A stretch of 64,000 nt of DNA, taken from assembly GCF_008704495.1 (NCBI RefSeq), contig NZ_CP023699.1, positions 8,556,001 through 8,620,000 on the forward strand, read 5' to 3'. Made by a program: the position numbers and the translations under genes. Below are positions 38,505-47,136 of the stretch, in pieces; position 1 is the stretch's first letter; the number at the start of each line of letters is the position of its first letter. Source of the DNA: Streptomyces kanamyceticus. GTDB taxonomy: Bacteria > Actinomycetota > Actinomycetes > Streptomycetales > Streptomycetaceae. The notes under the pieces are model-generated. The model ran no database searches and was not told the origin of the DNA. It saw only the letters and a list, made by a program, of their open reading frames with translations.

Positions 38505-38651
38505 TCGGAACTGTCAGCTACCGCACACCTGCGCCAAGTGATCGTCATGTCGGTCGGTGACGCCATGGTCGGCGTCGGGTCGCCGTGCGCAGACCGGTAT
38601 GGAACGGTAGGAAGCGGTCAAGTCTGAATGAACGACGTAGAAGGTGGCGCG

Positions 38652-38729
38652 ATGTCCTCGAAGCGACGCAGGAAGAAGAAGGCCCGCCGTAAGCACGCGG
38701 CCAATCACGGGAGCCGTCCGCAGTCTTGA
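38652..38729 (+). CDS. bL37-like ribosomal small protein, 25 aa
   Basis: A 25-residue, extremely basic protein: MSSKRRRKKKARRKHAANHG then SRPQS. The Arg/Lys run and the ANHG-x-RP ending match the short actinobacterial large-subunit protein bL37. The ribosome-binding site GAAGGTGG lies six bases before ATG 38652. It is easily missed because of its length. It stands alone. Confidence 0.8.
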   Translation: MSSKRRRKKKARRKHAANHGSRPQS

Positions 38730-38762
38730 GGAGCGCGCGGGCGCGCGTCAGGGCGGTCGGGG

Positions 38763-39218
38763 TCACGGACGTGGCCACGGCCGCCCTTCGATGCGTTCGA
38801 TGTCCGTGTTGAAGCGCTTGAGGTAACCGGCGAAGGCCTCGATGTCCTCGTCGCCCCACTCGGCCATGATGCGATCCAGGCTCTGGGTGATCCCTTCGCG
38901 TTCCGCGTCCAGGCGCCGCTCGCCCTCGGCGGTGATGCGGAACTTGCGGGCCATGCCGCCGTCCGGGTCCGGGATGCGGTCGATGAGCCCGCCCCGGACG
39001 GCCGCGGCGGTCTGCCGGTTGAGCGTGGAGGTGTCGAGGCCGAACGCGTCGCCGAGCTGGCCGATGGTCATCGGGCCCTGCATGCGGATGCGGCTGAGCA
39101 GGATGTACGCGCTGCGGTCCAGGGTGCTGTCGGCCCGCCGCCCCTTCGACTTGTGCAGGTGCAGGTAGCGGCCGAGCAGCATCTGCTCGTACTCGACCCG
39201 GTGCGTGGCCCTGCCCAT
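38763..39218 (-). CDS. MarR family transcriptional regulator
   Basis: A 151-residue winged-helix regulator: RSAYILLSRIRMQGPMTIGQ, LGDAFGLDTSTLNRQTAAAV and the wing DPDGGMARKFRITAEGE are clear. It starts at ATG 39218 with GGAGGAAG eight bases upstream. It is divergent from an MFS drug exporter, the usual MarR arrangement. Confidence 0.9.
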   Translation of the reverse strand: MGRATHRVEYEQMLLGRYLHLHKSKGRRADSTLDRSAYILLSRIRMQGPMTIGQLGDAFGLDTSTLNRQTAAAVRGGLIDRIPDPDGGMARKFRITAEGERRLDAEREGITQSLDRIMAEWGDEDIEAFAGYLKRFNTDIERIEGRPWPRP

Positions 39219-39299
39219 GTGTTTCTTCCTCCGCCGTCCTGTTCGTCCCCGTAGCTGGTACCAGCCATCTCTACCACACGGCATGCATGGGTCATGCTG

Positions 39300-39348
39300 T
39301 GTGCACACGCCATTCGATGTGTTCGATGCATGAGATGTGTACGATGCA
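39300..39348. promoter_or_regulatory. Putative MarR operator region
   Basis: The palindrome GTGTGCACAC is near 39299-39308. It is followed by two 15-nt direct repeats, GATGTGTTCGATGCA (39316-39330) and GATGTGTACGATGCA (39334-39348). All lie in the divergent MarR/MFS interval. Confidence 0.6.
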
Positions 39349-39466
39349 CATCCATCGCGTCCGCCCGGTGCCGCGGCATCGGCGGGCTCGCGCAGTCGAA
39401 CCCGTACGCGCGCAGTCGAAACAGTCGAACTCGTACGCGCGGTCGAACCCGTAGAGGAGCCCCGTC

Positions 39467-40924
39467 ATGGACGGCCCCAAGCCGACCTCCAGCAGCCCGC
39501 GCGGCATCGTCGCCACGCTCGCGCTGGCCGGCACCGTCGCCGCGGTCATGCAGACCCTGGTGACCCCGCTCATCGGCGAGCTGCCGCGGATCCTGGACAC
39601 CAGTTCGTCCAACGCGTCCTGGGTGATCACCGCGACGCTGCTCTCGGCGGCCGTCTTCACCCCGGTCAGCGGTCGGCTCGGCGACCTCTACGGCAAGCGC
39701 CGGATGCTGCTCGTGTCCTGCGTGCCGCTGCTGATCGGCTCCGTGGTCTGCGCCCTGACCTCCTCGGTCGGCCCGATGATCGTGGGCCGTGGACTGCAGG
39801 GCATGGGCATGGGGGTGGTGCCGCTCGGCATCAGCCTGCTGCGCGACGTGGTCCCGCCGGAGAAGCTCAGCTCGTCCATCGCGCTGGTCAGCGCGTCGAT
39901 GGGGATCGGCGGCGGACTCGGTCTGCCGATATCGGCGGGCATCGCCGAGTACGCGAGCTGGCGGGTGCTCTTCTGGGGCGCGGCTGCCCTCGCGCTGCTG
40001 ATCGGCGCGATGATCTGGTTCCTGGTGCCCGCCACTCCCGCGGGCGCCCAGGGTCAGCGCTTCGACTTCGTCGGCGCCCTCGGCCTGGGTGCCGGGCTCG
40101 TCTGTCTGCTCCTCGGCGTATCCAAGGGGGCCGACTGGGGCTGGAGTTCGGGCACCACGCTCGGCCTGCTCGGCGCCGCGGTGCTGGTGCTGCTCGTCTG
40201 GGGCTGGTGGGAACTGCGCTCCCGCGACCCGCTGGTGGACCTGCGCACCACGGCCCGCCCCCGCGTCCTGCTGACCAACGTGGCATCGGTCCTCGTCGGA
40301 TTCGGCATGTACGCGCAGGCGCTGATCCTTCCTCAGCTGTTGCAGTTGCCTGAGGACACTGGTTACGGGCTCGGGCAGTCGATGTTCGCCATGGGCATGT
40401 GGATGGCTCCGGCGGGTCTGATGATGATGGTGGTGTCGCCGATCGGCGGAAAGCTGACCGTTGCGCGGGGCCCCAAGTTCACGTTGGTCACGGGCGCTCT
40501 GGTGATCTCGGTCGGATACGGGCTCGCGATGCCGCTGATGGGCTCCACCTGGGGCCTGCTCGTCGTGTCCCTGGTCGCCAACAGCGGTGTGGGCCTGGCG
40601 TACGGGGCGATGCCCGCGCTCATCATGAGCGCGGTGCCCAGGTCCGAGACCGCGGCGGCGAACAGCTTCAACACCCTGATGCGCTCGCTGGGCACCTCGT
40701 TCTCCGCCGCGGTGGCCGGTGTGGTCCTCGCCCAGCTCACCATCACGATGGGCGGCCATGTGCTGCCCTCCGAGAACGGCTTCCGCGTCGGCCTGTTGAT
40801 CGGCTGCGGCGTCGCGCTGGCCGCGGCGGCGGTGGCCGCGATGATTCCGGCGGTACGACCTGTCGTGGCGGAGGACGACGGGGTGGGGCGGGATGCCGGG
40901 GAGGCGGCCCGGGCGCGGGCCTGA
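39467..40924 (+). CDS. MFS transporter, DHA2-like drug exporter
   Basis: A 485-residue proton-driven exporter with about 14 membrane segments. Motif A is GRLGDLYGKRRM and motif C-like is SASMGIGGGLGLPISAG. The Ala/Gly/Glu C-terminal tail is cytoplasmic. It starts at ATG 39467 with GAGGAG nine bases upstream. Direct repeats of the type CGCGCAGTCGAAC (39390-39452) precede the gene. It is probably repressed by the divergent MarR protein and confers efflux of a drug or metabolite. Confidence 0.92.
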   Translation: MDGPKPTSSSPRGIVATLALAGTVAAVMQTLVTPLIGELPRILDTSSSNASWVITATLLSAAVFTPVSGRLGDLYGKRRMLLVSCVPLLIGSVVCALTSSVGPMIVGRGLQGMGMGVVPLGISLLRDVVPPEKLSSSIALVSASMGIGGGLGLPISAGIAEYASWRVLFWGAAALALLIGAMIWFLVPATPAGAQGQRFDFVGALGLGAGLVCLLLGVSKGADWGWSSGTTLGLLGAAVLVLLVWGWWELRSRDPLVDLRTTARPRVLLTNVASVLVGFGMYAQALILPQLLQLPEDTGYGLGQSMFAMGMWMAPAGLMMMVVSPIGGKLTVARGPKFTLVTGALVISVGYGLAMPLMGSTWGLLVVSLVANSGVGLAYGAMPALIMSAVPRSETAAANSFNTLMRSLGTSFSAAVAGVVLAQLTITMGGHVLPSENGFRVGLLIGCGVALAAAAVAAMIPAVRPVVAEDDGVGRDAGEAARARA

Positions 40925-40951
40925 GGCTTGTCGGCGGGACGGGCGGTCACC

Positions 40952-41428
40952 TCAGTCCATGATGCTTTCCAGCAACTCGGCCGAAGGTTGAAATCCGGCC
41001 CGTCGGTAGAGAGGGTCGCTGCGCTCGGACGGCCAGACGATGAGGTCGTCCATGCCCAGGCTCCGGGCGTGCAGTTTCAGCGCCTCGAGCAGGGCGGTCC
41101 CGGACCCTCGGTTGCGCTGGGAGGGGACGACGTAGAAGTTCGTGACGTAGCCGACGGGAGTGTTCTCCGCGTAAGGCTCCGGGACGCGCTCGACGAGGTG
41201 GAGGAAGACGTGGCCGCAGATCTCTTCCTCGATGTCGAGGACCCAGGCCAGCCATCGCCCGCCGTCGAGCCGCTGCCGGATCCACTGCTCGGCCTGGTCC
41301 ACGGGTCGAGCCGGTGAGGGGAGATCCCCTTCGTATTCGTAGTCCTCTTGCTTGAAGGCCCAGCGCAGTCGGGCCAGAGCGGGAGCGTCGGCGGGGCGGG
41401 CCTGGCGTACGTAGGGGTCTGTGGTCAT
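40952..41428 (-). CDS. GNAT family N-acetyltransferase
   Basis: A 158-residue acetyltransferase. The acetyl-CoA loop is in VVPSQRNRGSGTALLEALKL and the late strand/helix in DPLYRRAGFQPS. It starts at ATG 41428; CAGACT lies six bases upstream, with no binding site. Acceptor unknown. Confidence 0.9.
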   Translation of the reverse strand: MTTDPYVRQARPADAPALARLRWAFKQEDYEYEGDLPSPARPVDQAEQWIRQRLDGGRWLAWVLDIEEEICGHVFLHLVERVPEPYAENTPVGYVTNFYVVPSQRNRGSGTALLEALKLHARSLGMDDLIVWPSERSDPLYRRAGFQPSAELLESIMD

Positions 41429-41469
41429 CGGGGAAGTCTGGCAGGGGCCAAGGTGGCGCGAAGGCGGTG

Positions 41470-41901
41470 TCAGGCGGGCTGCGGGACGGGCCTCGCCGGA
41501 ATGGCCGCGACCTCGGCCTTGCGGGTCTCGTGCATGATCAGCAGACCGTTGACCACCATCGCTGTCGCGGTCAGACCGTGGACGCCGAGGGCGGTGGCCA
41601 CGGAGCCGTGGTGGGCCAGCACGGTGCTCATGTCGCCGTACGCGGCGAGGGCCTCCACCAGCAGCGCCCAGCCCAGTGCCCGACGGTGGCCCGTCAGCAG
41701 CAGGATGCCCAGGACCAGGGCCAGGACGACGTCGCGGATTCCCTTGACGATCAGGAAGCCACCGCCGTCGCCGGACGGCCAGCTGGGCAGGCCGAAGTCC
41801 GGCGCCGTCGTCTCCGGGCGCACGATGAACTCCATCCCGAACCAGAGGATGAAGAGGATGAAGGCGGCGGCCAGGACGGTATTGATCTTCTTCAGCGACA
41901 T
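41470..41901 (-). CDS. DUF4267-type small membrane protein
   Basis: A 143-residue protein with four hydrophobic segments (for example TVLAAAFILFILWFGMEFI and DVVLALVLGILLLTGH). The KGIRDVVLALVLG pattern fits DUF4267. Function unknown. It starts at ATG 41901 after AAAAGGACCC. It is transcribed in the same direction as the monooxygenase-like gene 74 nt upstream and may share its operator. Confidence 0.8.
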   Translation of the reverse strand: MSLKKINTVLAAAFILFILWFGMEFIVRPETTAPDFGLPSWPSGDGGGFLIVKGIRDVVLALVLGILLLTGHRRALGWALLVEALAAYGDMSTVLAHHGSVATALGVHGLTATAMVVNGLLIMHETRKAEVAAIPARPVPQPA

Positions 41902-41975
41902 GGGTCCTTTTCCTTACGAGTCTTCGTCAGCTGGGTGAGCTTCGTGGCTCGATCGACATCCGCGGTGCGCGGCGG

Positions 41976-42326
41976 TCATGCGTCGATGCGCTCGAAGATG
42001 TGCGGATACGAGACGATGTCGTCGGGGAAATCAGCCGCCATGCGCTGGAACTCCGGGCTGCCGAGCGCGGTGGCGAGTGCCTCGGTCGACTCCCAGACCG
42101 CGACGTTCATCAGTAGCTGGCTGCCTGCCGTTCCCTTGTGCATCTGCAGGGAGACGAATCCCGGCTGAGCCTTCATGAACTCCGCCTGCCTCCGAAAGAG
42201 GCTCAGGAACGCGTCGGTCCTCTCCTTCGGAACGACGAAGGTGTTGGCCAGGACGATGGGCCCGGTCTTCTCCTCGAACTGCGCGAACATCGGCGTACTC
42301 GGGTCCAGGCTCTGCAACGTGGCCAT
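41976..42326 (-). CDS. Antibiotic biosynthesis monooxygenase-domain protein
   Basis: A 116-residue ABM-fold (dimeric alpha/beta barrel) protein: PIVLANTFVVPKERTDAFLS, AQPGFVSLQMHKG and WESTEALATALGSPEF. Cofactor-free oxygenases and heme-degrading enzymes share this fold. It starts at ATG 42326 with GAGAGGAAGTG. A large dyad upstream suggests TetR control. Confidence 0.87.
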   Translation of the reverse strand: MATLQSLDPSTPMFAQFEEKTGPIVLANTFVVPKERTDAFLSLFRRQAEFMKAQPGFVSLQMHKGTAGSQLLMNVAVWESTEALATALGSPEFQRMAADFPDDIVSYPHIFERIDA

Positions 42327-42371
42327 CTTCGGCACTTCCTCTCGCTGTCGGTTCAGTGCGACTTTGGGTGT

Positions 42372-42424
42372 GGGTGAGTACTCACTCACCCCTGTCCGCA
42401 CTTATGGTGAGTGAGTACTCACCC
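42372..42424. promoter_or_regulatory. Large inverted repeat operator, TetR type
   Basis: GGGTGAGTACTCACTCACC (42372-42390) and its perfect reverse complement at 42406-42424 face each other with 15 nt between. Each arm holds the palindrome GTGAGTACTCAC. No regulator gene lies next to it. Confidence 0.85.
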
Positions 42425-42483
42425 CTGTGTCAAGGTCGGCGCTCTACGAGTGCTTCGCCGATCTCGCCCACTACCGTGCCGTC

Positions 42484-42860
42484 GTGACCGGTAACGCGCT
42501 CCCTCTGCTGTTTCTGGACGTCGATGGCCCCTTGGATCCCCTTCGGGGCGACGCGGGAACAACTCCCCGACGGATATCCGGCATACGGGAAAGGGCGTGG
42601 CGCGGCGGAGGCAGCCGACGCCAACCCGCTCATCACACGACTCGACCCGGCGCTCGGCGACCGGCTGCTCGCGCTGCCGTACACGCTCGCCCTCGTGGCC
42701 TCCACTGGAAGACCCGCCCCCTCCTGGACTGGGCGGCCGGACGCCCCTTCGCCTGGGTCGACGACGAGATCACCGACGCCGACCGGGCATGGACGGCGGC
42801 GCGCCACCGGAGCCGTAGCCTTCTCCACCGTGTGGATCCTCGACTCGGCCTAGGCAAGGT
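42484..42860 (+). pseudogene. Broken HAD-like protein gene
   Basis: Pieces of a Streptomyces HAD-like protein are readable in different frames: LPLLFLDVDGPLDP, then after a one-base shift in a C-run near 42537-42541 PFGATREQLPDGYPAYGKG and NPLITRLDPALGDRLLALPY, then after a deletion near 42705 HWKTRPLLDWAAGRPFAWVD and LLHRVDPRLGLG. TACCGT six bases before GTG 42484 marks the old leaderless start. About a third of the middle is missing. Confidence 0.75.
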
Positions 42861-43109
42861 AAGCCCGAGGCCGAAACCCTCGGCGCGGGATTTTCCGGCT
42901 TCCCAACCAGGCCGCGCGTACGCGGGAATGAGCCCCGACTGGATCGCCGCGTCGGCGGCCCTTGTCGGTGCTGTCACGCGTCGATAACGGCAAGGCGCCG
43001 ACGACCACGGGTGCGGTGCCCCGGAGTGGGCGCCGCCAACCAGTGGCGGGGCAGAGCGCGGAGCTGAGGGCTCGGCTCGACCGTGGATCACCGGGATACC
43101 CTGCTCGCC
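42861..43109. other. Decayed sequence, no intact gene
   Basis: Codon bias is lost. A fragment reading MSPDWIAASAALVGAV at 42928-42975 looks like the start of a lost membrane-protein gene. Confidence 0.4.
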
Positions 43110-43430
43110 GTGATCAAGGGGTGGGGCATGCGCGGACGGTGGTACACGGCTCTGGGCCTCAACGTGGTGCTGGGAGTTCCGGCCGTCATTCCGATCTGGA
43201 TGCTCTACTACATCGCAGCCACCTGGAAGGACCCGGAACCGACCGAGAACGACGGCCTGGCCGTTGTCGTCGTGGGCTTCGGGTCGGTCGCCGCCGCCTG
43301 CGGATTCCTCTGGTGGGCGGCCAACCGCTCGCTCGCCCGCCGAACCCGCCTCAGCCAGCCCCAATACTGGCTGCTCAGCGGCCTGGGAACGCTCCTGCCC
43401 ACGGCCGTACTCATCTGCCTGGCAGCCTGA
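43110..43430 (+). CDS. Small hypothetical membrane protein
   Basis: A 106-residue protein with three hydrophobic segments (ALGLNVVLGVPAVIPIWMLYY, shown here from its centre: NVVLGVPAVIPIWML; VVVVGFGSVAAACGFLWWA; LLSGLGTLLPTAVLICLA). It has no recognised family. The start is placed at GTG 43110 because TACCCT (43097-43102) lies seven bases before it; ATG 43128 is an alternative with AAGGGG upstream. It converges with uppP. Confidence 0.6.
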   Translation: MIKGWGMRGRWYTALGLNVVLGVPAVIPIWMLYYIAATWKDPEPTENDGLAVVVVGFGSVAAACGFLWWAANRSLARRTRLSQPQYWLLSGLGTLLPTAVLICLAA

Positions 43431-43454
43431 CCCGACCGGCGGTCCCCTTCTCCG

Positions 43455-44327
43455 TCACCCCGCCGACTCGCCCGCGTGCGGGCTCAAAACCCCCATGCCG
43501 ACCAGCACGATCAGCACAATGCCCAGCAGCACCCGGTAGTAGACGAACGGCATGAAGCTCTTCGTCGTAATGAACTTCATGAACCAGGCGATCACCGCGT
43601 AGCCGACCACGAACGCCACGATCGTGGCGAAGATCGTGGGGCCCCAGGCGACGTGGCCCTCGCCCGCGTCCTTCAGTTCGAAGACGCCGGAGGCCAGGAC
43701 GGCGGGGATGGCGAGGAGGAAGGAGTAGCGGGCCGCGGACTCGCGGGTGTAGCCCATCAGGAGGCCGCCGCTGATCGTGGCGCCCGAGCGGGAGACGCCC
43801 GGGATCAGGGCCATCGCCTGGCAGAAGCCGAAGATCAGGCCGTCCTTGACGCCGAGTTCCTTGAGGTCCTTGCGGCGGCGTACGGCGCGGTGCTTGCCGC
43901 CCGTTTCGTCGCGGGCTGCGAGGCGGTCGGCGATGCCGAGGACGATGCCCATCACGATGAGCGTCGTGGCGATCAGGCGGAGGTCGCGGAAGGGGCCCTC
44001 GATCTGGTCCTTGAACGTCACGCCGAGGACGCCGATCGGGATCGAGCCGACGATGACCAGCCAGCCCATCTGCGCGTCGTGGTCGGAGCGCGGCACCTTG
44101 CCGAACAGCGAGCCGAACCATGCCGACAGGATCCGCGCGATGTCCTTGCGGAAGTAGATGAGCACGGCGGCCTCCGTGCCGATCTGGGTGATCGCCGTGA
44201 ACGCGGCCCCGGGATCGTGCCAGCCCGCGAACGCCGCGGTGAGCCGCAGGTGCGCGCTGGAGGAGATCGGGAGGAACTCGGTCAGCCCCTGGACGAGCCC
44301 GAGGATGAAGGATTCAAGCCAAGACAT
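43455..44327 (-). CDS. uppP: Undecaprenyl-diphosphatase
   Basis: A 290-residue polytopic phosphatase that recycles the undecaprenyl carrier for cell-wall synthesis. It has the two BacA motifs, GLTEFLPISSSAHL near residue 17 and PGVSRSGATISGG near 185. The start is ATG 44327 (MSWLESFILG); a TTG codon six positions upstream is less likely. It can give bacitracin tolerance when overproduced. It is a single gene. Confidence 0.95.
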   Translation of the reverse strand: MSWLESFILGLVQGLTEFLPISSSAHLRLTAAFAGWHDPGAAFTAITQIGTEAAVLIYFRKDIARILSAWFGSLFGKVPRSDHDAQMGWLVIVGSIPIGVLGVTFKDQIEGPFRDLRLIATTLIVMGIVLGIADRLAARDETGGKHRAVRRRKDLKELGVKDGLIFGFCQAMALIPGVSRSGATISGGLLMGYTRESAARYSFLLAIPAVLASGVFELKDAGEGHVAWGPTIFATIVAFVVGYAVIAWFMKFITTKSFMPFVYYRVLLGIVLIVLVGMGVLSPHAGESAG

Positions 44328-44558
44328 GAAAACTGCGCCGTCCAAGTACTGATCATCAGGCCGCGGGTGGATGCGGGTGCGGTGATAGCGGTCAACGAGA
44401 GGCGGTGCTGCGGCGGGAACGCCGGGGCGCGAGGGGCGGTCACTCCCCCTCGTCGGGGGCAGCGTAACCGCCTTGGGTGAACGGGGGGCTCTGAGGGCCG
44501 CCGTGCGGCGTGTGGGCGGCGGGGGAGGGGTGCCCTCCGGTGTGGCGTGGACCCCGGA

Positions 44559-45020
44559 TCAGGGCGCCGTCGGGCCCGTCGTCGACCAGCCCGGCGTCTG
44601 CGGATGCGCGGCCAGGTCGTCGTGGTGGACCGCGTCGCCGCAGGCGGAACACGTCACGACGGGGACCAGTTCGTGGCCGCAGGAGTGCTCCAGGACCATC
44701 GGGGGTCCTTCGGCGCCGCGTAGATGGCGGTCGCCCCAGGCCATGAGGGTCATCAGGACGGGCTCCAGTTCGAGGCCCGCCGGGGTGGGCCGGTACAGGA
44801 AGCGCTGCGGGCGCTCACTGTAGGCGGTCTTCTCCAGGACGCCCGCCTCCACCAGGCGGCGCAGCCGCGTCGCGAGGATGTCCCGGGGGGCGCCGATGTT
44901 GCGCACCAGCTGGTCGAAGCGCTCGTTGCCGAGGCACACCTCGCGAAGGACGAGCAGGGAGTACTTCTCGCCGACCAGGGCGAGTGCGTCGGCGATGGAG
45001 CAGGGGCGCGGATCCTTCAT
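44559..45020 (-). CDS. HxlR family transcriptional regulator
   Basis: A 153-residue regulator with the HxlR winged helix: CSIADALALVGEKYSLLVLR, FDQLVRNIGAPRDILATRLR and the C-terminal wing. A Cys-rich tail (HSCGHELVPVVTCSACGDAV) may bind zinc. It starts at ATG 45020; TAAACT lies six bases before it, so a leaderless mRNA is likely. It is divergent from a thiolase with a dyad in the gap. Confidence 0.9.
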   Translation of the reverse strand: MKDPRPCSIADALALVGEKYSLLVLREVCLGNERFDQLVRNIGAPRDILATRLRRLVEAGVLEKTAYSERPQRFLYRPTPAGLELEPVLMTLMAWGDRHLRGAEGPPMVLEHSCGHELVPVVTCSACGDAVHHDDLAAHPQTPGWSTTGPTAP

Positions 45021-45060
45021 GCGGGCAGTTTAGAGGGACTGTGAGAGTGGGTTTGATTTT

Positions 45061-45088
45061 CCAACTTACCTCGCTATGGTGAGTTTGG
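45061..45088. promoter_or_regulatory. Putative HxlR operator
   Basis: CCAACTTACC (45061-45070) and GGTGAGTTTGG (45078-45088) form an imperfect inverted repeat between the HxlR and thiolase genes. Confidence 0.5.
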
Positions 45089-45136
45089 ATCTCCTACTCA
45101 CTGGTGGTTGGACTCGTCGCCGAAAGAGGACCGCTC

Positions 45137-46306
45137 ATGCGTGACGCCGTCATCGTCGAAGCCGTACGCACGCCCGTGGGCAAGGGCAAGCCCAACGGCG
45201 CCCTCGCCGATGTGCACCCGGTCGACCTCCTCGCCCACACGCTGCGCGCCCTCGTCCGCCGCAGCGGCATCGACCCCGCCCTCGTCGACGACGTGATCGG
45301 CGGCACCGTCGACCAGGTCGCCGAGCAGGCCATGAACACCACCCGCTACGCCGTCCTTTCGGCCGGGTTCCCCGAGTCCGTACCCGCGACCACCGTCGAC
45401 CGGCAGTGCGGCTCCTCGCAGCAGGCCGTGCACTTCGCGGCGCAGGGCGTCATATCGGGCGCGTACGACATGGTGGTGGCCTGCGGGGTGGAGTCGATGA
45501 GCCGCGTACCGATGTGGTCGAACGTGCCTGCGGGCGCCGACCCGTTCGGCCCCGGCGTCGCCGAGCGCTATCCGGACGGTCTCGTCCCGCAAGGCATCAG
45601 CGCCGAGCTCATCGCCGCCAAGTGGGCCATCGGGCGCGAGCGCATGGACGCCTTCGCGACGACCTCGCACCAGCGGGCCGCGCGCGCCTGGGACGCCGGT
45701 CTCTTCGACGCGGAGACCGAGCCGATCGCCGGTCTGACGCGCGACGAGTCCGTCCGCCCCGCCACCACCCCCGAGGTCCTCGCGGGCCTCAAGCCCGCCT
45801 ACTACGACCCGGCCTTCGGCGAGCGCTTCCCGCAGATCGACTGGAACGTCACCGCGGGCAACAGCAGCCCCATCAACGACGGGGCGTCCGCCGTCCTCAT
45901 CACCACCGGCGAGAACGCCGCCCGACTCGGCCTGCGCCCGCTCGCCAGGCTGCACAGCTTCGCCGTCACCGGGTCCGACCCGATCCTGATGCTGACCGGC
46001 GTCCTGCCCGCCACCGAGAAGGTCCTGCGCAAAGCCTCACTGACCCTCGACGACATCGACCTCTTCGAGGTCAACGAAGCCTTCGCCAGCGTCGTGCTCG
46101 CCTGGCTGCGGGAGACCGGCGCGGACCCGGAGAAGGTGAATGTGCACGGTGGTGCCCTCGCGCTCGGCCATCCCCTGGGAGCCAGCGGCACCCGGCTGAT
46201 GACCACCCTCGTCCACGCCATGCGCGCCCGCGGCGCCCGCTACGCGCTCCAGACCATGTGCGAGGCGGGCGGCCTCGCCAACGCGACGATCCTCGAAGCG
46301 CTCTGA
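45137..46306 (+). CDS. Acetyl-CoA C-acyltransferase (thiolase)
   Basis: A 389-residue thiolase that splits or forms 3-ketoacyl-CoA. The nucleophilic Cys is in TVDRQCGSSQQAVHFAAQG, the His in GGALALGHPLGASGTRLM and the second Cys in ALQTMCEAGG. Start ATG 45137 (MRDAVIVEAVRTP) with AGAGGACC upstream. It is not next to a hydratase/dehydrogenase gene, so the pathway is open. The divergent HxlR gene is the likely regulator. Confidence 0.93.
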   Translation: MRDAVIVEAVRTPVGKGKPNGALADVHPVDLLAHTLRALVRRSGIDPALVDDVIGGTVDQVAEQAMNTTRYAVLSAGFPESVPATTVDRQCGSSQQAVHFAAQGVISGAYDMVVACGVESMSRVPMWSNVPAGADPFGPGVAERYPDGLVPQGISAELIAAKWAIGRERMDAFATTSHQRAARAWDAGLFDAETEPIAGLTRDESVRPATTPEVLAGLKPAYYDPAFGERFPQIDWNVTAGNSSPINDGASAVLITTGENAARLGLRPLARLHSFAVTGSDPILMLTGVLPATEKVLRKASLTLDDIDLFEVNEAFASVVLAWLRETGADPEKVNVHGGALALGHPLGASGTRLMTTLVHAMRARGARYALQTMCEAGGLANATILEAL

Positions 46307-46310
46307 GGGG

Positions 46311-46378
46311 TCTCGGCGAACAGGGATTCCGGCGAACAGGGGGCCCGGCAAACAGGGGGTCCCGGCGAACAAGGATCC
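46311..46378. repeat. Tandem repeat, 4 x 17 nt
   Basis: Four 17-nt units of the form TCCGGCGAACAGGGGGC fill the gap between the thiolase stop and the end of the convergent TVP38 gene. The unit length equals that of the repeat at 32427-32511 but the sequence differs. Confidence 0.82.
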
Positions 46379-46382
46379 GGAG

Positions 46383-47087
46383 TCAGTGGCCGCGCAGGTG
46401 GTGTCGTTTGAACCACGCCACCAGCGCCCCGCCGAGCCCGGTCACCGCGATGAACCCCATCGCGATCAGGAACACCGGCGACGTCGGCGTCGACGCGCGG
46501 GCGCCCGCGACGACGTACGCCGCGGTGTTGGGAACCGAGCCGATGCCCGTGGCCAGAAGGAACGGCAACCAGCCCATGCGGGAGACCGCCGCACAGTAGT
46601 TGGCCGCGGCGAACGGCACGCCGGGGAAGAGCCGCACCGCCAGCATGGAACGGAAGCCGTGGCTGCTGAGCTGGCCGTCCGCGGCCTTCAGCCACTTGCC
46701 CCGCAGCAGCGGCCGCAGCGCGTCCTGGCCGAGGATCCTGCCGAGGCCGAAGGCGATCCCGGCGCCGAGCACGGTGCCGGCGATCGCCGCGCCGAGCCCC
46801 GCCGCCGTACCGAAGAGGGCGCCCGCCGCGAGGTTCAGGAGCGGCCGGGGCACGAACGCGGCGGTGCAGGCTCCGTACGCCACGGCGAACAGGGTCACCG
46901 CCGCGGCGCCGCCGAGCTGGGCGGGCCAGCCGTCGGAGAGCAGCCGCTGCGGTTCGAAGAGCAGGACGCACGTACCGGCCGCGGCGAGCAGCACCACCAG
47001 CAGGGACAGCCGCGACCACGGCGAGAGCAACGCCCTGGTGCAGCGCACGGCGAGGCCCTGCGGTCGGGTGGTGACGGTCTCGAGCAT
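46383..47087 (-). CDS. TVP38/TMEM64 family membrane protein
   Basis: A 234-residue DedA-like membrane protein: RPLLNLAAGALFGTAAGLGA, the reentrant GTVLGAGIAFGLGRILGQDA and VRLFPGVPFAAANYCAAVSR are the family core. It may be a lipid scramblase or flippase. It starts at ATG 47087 with TACTCT six bases upstream (leaderless). It is divergent from the AlkD-like gene. Confidence 0.88.
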   Translation of the reverse strand: MLETVTTRPQGLAVRCTRALLSPWSRLSLLVVLLAAAGTCVLLFEPQRLLSDGWPAQLGGAAAVTLFAVAYGACTAAFVPRPLLNLAAGALFGTAAGLGAAIAGTVLGAGIAFGLGRILGQDALRPLLRGKWLKAADGQLSSHGFRSMLAVRLFPGVPFAAANYCAAVSRMGWLPFLLATGIGSVPNTAAYVVAGARASTPTSPVFLIAMGFIAVTGLGGALVAWFKRHHLRGH

Positions 47088-47136
47088 CCGGGAAGAGTAA
47101 CCGGCTCATGTGTCTGATCGCCGTATGGTGCGTCTC

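Noticed and set aside
42427..42987. A 186-residue protein-coding gene
   Set aside because: The frame mixes pieces of a frame-shifted HAD gene with non-coding sequence, so it is scored as a pseudogene.
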